In this document: positions 62,982 through 64,000 of the stretch, piece after piece | Layout of the letters: each line of letters begins with the position of its first letter | How positions within the stretch are numbered: the stretch's first letter is position 1 | Assembly: GCA_030144725.1 (NCBI GenBank) | Contig: JASKMD010000003.1 | Coordinates: 17,594,618 to 17,658,617, forward strand | Source of the DNA: Haematococcus lacustris | Lineage: Eukaryota; Chlorophyta; Chlorophyceae; Chlamydomonadales; Haematococcaceae | Direction of reading: 5' to 3' | DNA: 64,000 nucleotides | Program-made: the position numbers and the translations under genes | The notes under the pieces: generated by a model | What the model was told of the DNA's origin: nothing | The model's input: the letters and a program-made list of their open reading frames with translations, nothing else | Databases searched by the model: none

Positions 62982-63872
62982 TCATTCAAGACCTCTAATC
63001 CTTGGAGTCCGTGCTGTCCAATCAAGGCCATACCATGTTACTGAAACCCTCATTCTGTGTAGCAAGGTGGCAGCATATCGGTGATAAAGTACGCTGAACG
63101 ATGCACCCGGAGCCATGGCATTCTTCACTGCCCACTCGTGCCATGAATACAGCGAACACATGGCATTTCTGAACATAACACCAGCACACCCTTTCAACAT
63201 TGGAAGCACAGCCTGAACCACATCACACTGCACCACCTGCTTGCCGTCATTGCCTGGCTCCCCCACCTGCACGATGGCGTCCCTAAACCGTCCCACCAAG
63301 GGCTTCAGGGCTGCTACTGATGCACATCCTTCCTTCCTCACGATGCCCATGACCAACACTCCAATTAACTGATGCGTAAACCGACCTGAACTGAGTTCTG
63401 CCACACCTCTGTTGAAGGCCGCCATGTTCGGCTCTGGTAGGACAACATCGAGGGCTGATATCAGTAGAGTTGAGACGGACTGTGGTAGGTTGCCTACGTC
63501 TGTTAGGTACATCTCCATCACCTTCAGCTCCACAAGGTTGTTTGTGCGGTCATGAAGGGACATGGGAAGGGAGCCCAGGTAGGTGGCGTGCAAGGATGTC
63601 AGCCCCAAAGCTGGCTCCACCCACGCCTCACGAACAACCCTTTCCCTGACTGTCAGGTTGACAGTTTGGATGTCCAGATGCTGGATGCGCCCCACAACCA
63701 TGTGGTGGCTGAGGAGTTCCACCAGCTCTGATGACTGCAGTAGGAAAGGCTTGATACCCAACACCTGACAGTTGGGGAAGTTGGACATCAACCTCTCCGC
63801 CAACCACGCCCCCACTGGCAGCTGCTCGTAAGTGGGCGCCTCTGCCGTGCCCTCGTCCATGATGAGTCTGAC
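62982..63872 (-). pseudogene. Unrecognised LRR-like protein, paralogue 2, N-terminus lost
   Basis: It aligns with paralogue 1 from its middle (PTYEQLPVGAWLAERLMSNFP against PTYAQRPVGAWLTERLMANFP) to the C-terminus (ASVAALKPLVGRF, LKGCAGVMF). About the first 140 residues of paralogue 1 have no counterpart: the homology ends at VRLIMDEG (about 63872), where a dispersed repeat begins. The remaining 292 codons are open. It may be a truncated pseudogene, or it could start at the Met at 63860. Confidence 0.7.
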
Positions 63873-63875
63873 ACT

Positions 63876-64000
63876 CGCGCCGATTAAGGCCGGAAGTCGC
63901 CTACAACATTTTCACCCGGGAGGCATACCGCAGATAGCCCCGAGAAAGGCCGACTCATCGATGTTGTTATCATTGAAAAACTCAAAATTCCAGCGATGTT
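63876..64000 (-). repeat. Terminal module of a dispersed repeat, inverted copy at the window end
   Basis: Read on the minus strand it matches 53707-53828: AACATCGCTGGAATTTTGAG ... GGGGCTATCTGCGGTATGCC ... CTTCCGGCCTTAATCGGCGC. The element continues beyond the window. Confidence 0.8.

Overview
The window looks like nuclear DNA of a GC-rich chlorophyte green alga, probably Chlamydomonadales (a Haematococcus- or Chlamydomonas-like genome). The grounds are many-intron genes with GT-AG introns full of CTG, GGT and CTC repeats, TGTAA-type polyadenylation signals, an interstitial TTAGGG-type tract (7441-7593), and a Dualen-type non-LTR retrotransposon, a clade described from Chlamydomonas. The species is inferred, not shown. 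A 500-base assembly gap lies at 11779-12278.

Left part (1-11778): the 3' end of a low-complexity Ala/Pro/Ser-rich protein gene (ends 3726), then a seven-exon gene (5177-10024) for a 274-residue DUF829/TMEM53-like protein. I reconstructed that gene exon by exon with matching intron phases.

Middle (12279-48447): a nested pile of retroelements. Gypsy2 (minus strand) was interrupted by Copia2 in its 5' LTR (target duplication cagac) and by Gypsy1 in its RNase H region. Gypsy1 is cut in its chromodomain by the (CTT)n tail of a plus-strand Dualen-like element. That element carries a ribosome-skipping 2A peptide in ORF1, followed in ORF2 by a Josephin-like cysteine protease, an AP endonuclease, reverse transcriptase, PHD finger, RNase H and a PD-EIK restriction-like endonuclease. 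Its ORF1 runs upstream, in frame, into two coding minisatellites (28 x 36 bp and about 21 x 114 bp). Copia1 is inserted in the second (target duplication caacc) without changing the frame of the flanks. At 12279-12640 a tRNA-headed SINE ends in a 3' tail resembling that of the Dualen-like element, suggesting a SINE/LINE pair. It truncates a minus-strand ORF for an unrecognised, possibly envelope-like membrane protein.

Right part (48448-61172): almost no genes. It holds clusters of imperfect palindromes (core CCCTGCGCAGGG and variants), a 1.2-kb CCCCA array, repeated intron-like modules, a MITE, an 0.8-kb foldback element, and a palindromic ATCTGCACAG satellite into which a 2.1-kb hAT element inserted (8-bp target duplication ATCTGCAC). 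The end (61670-63860) carries a tandem pair of minus-strand paralogues of an unrecognised, LRR-like family. The second has lost its N-terminus to another repeat.

How the parts relate: Dualen is the likely driver of the SINE. Both Copia elements appear to prime from the anticodon arm of initiator tRNA-Met. Both Gypsy elements have gag and pol in one frame split by a single stop codon and carry a tRNA-like segment inside the LTR. These element-level features are the most interesting content of the window.
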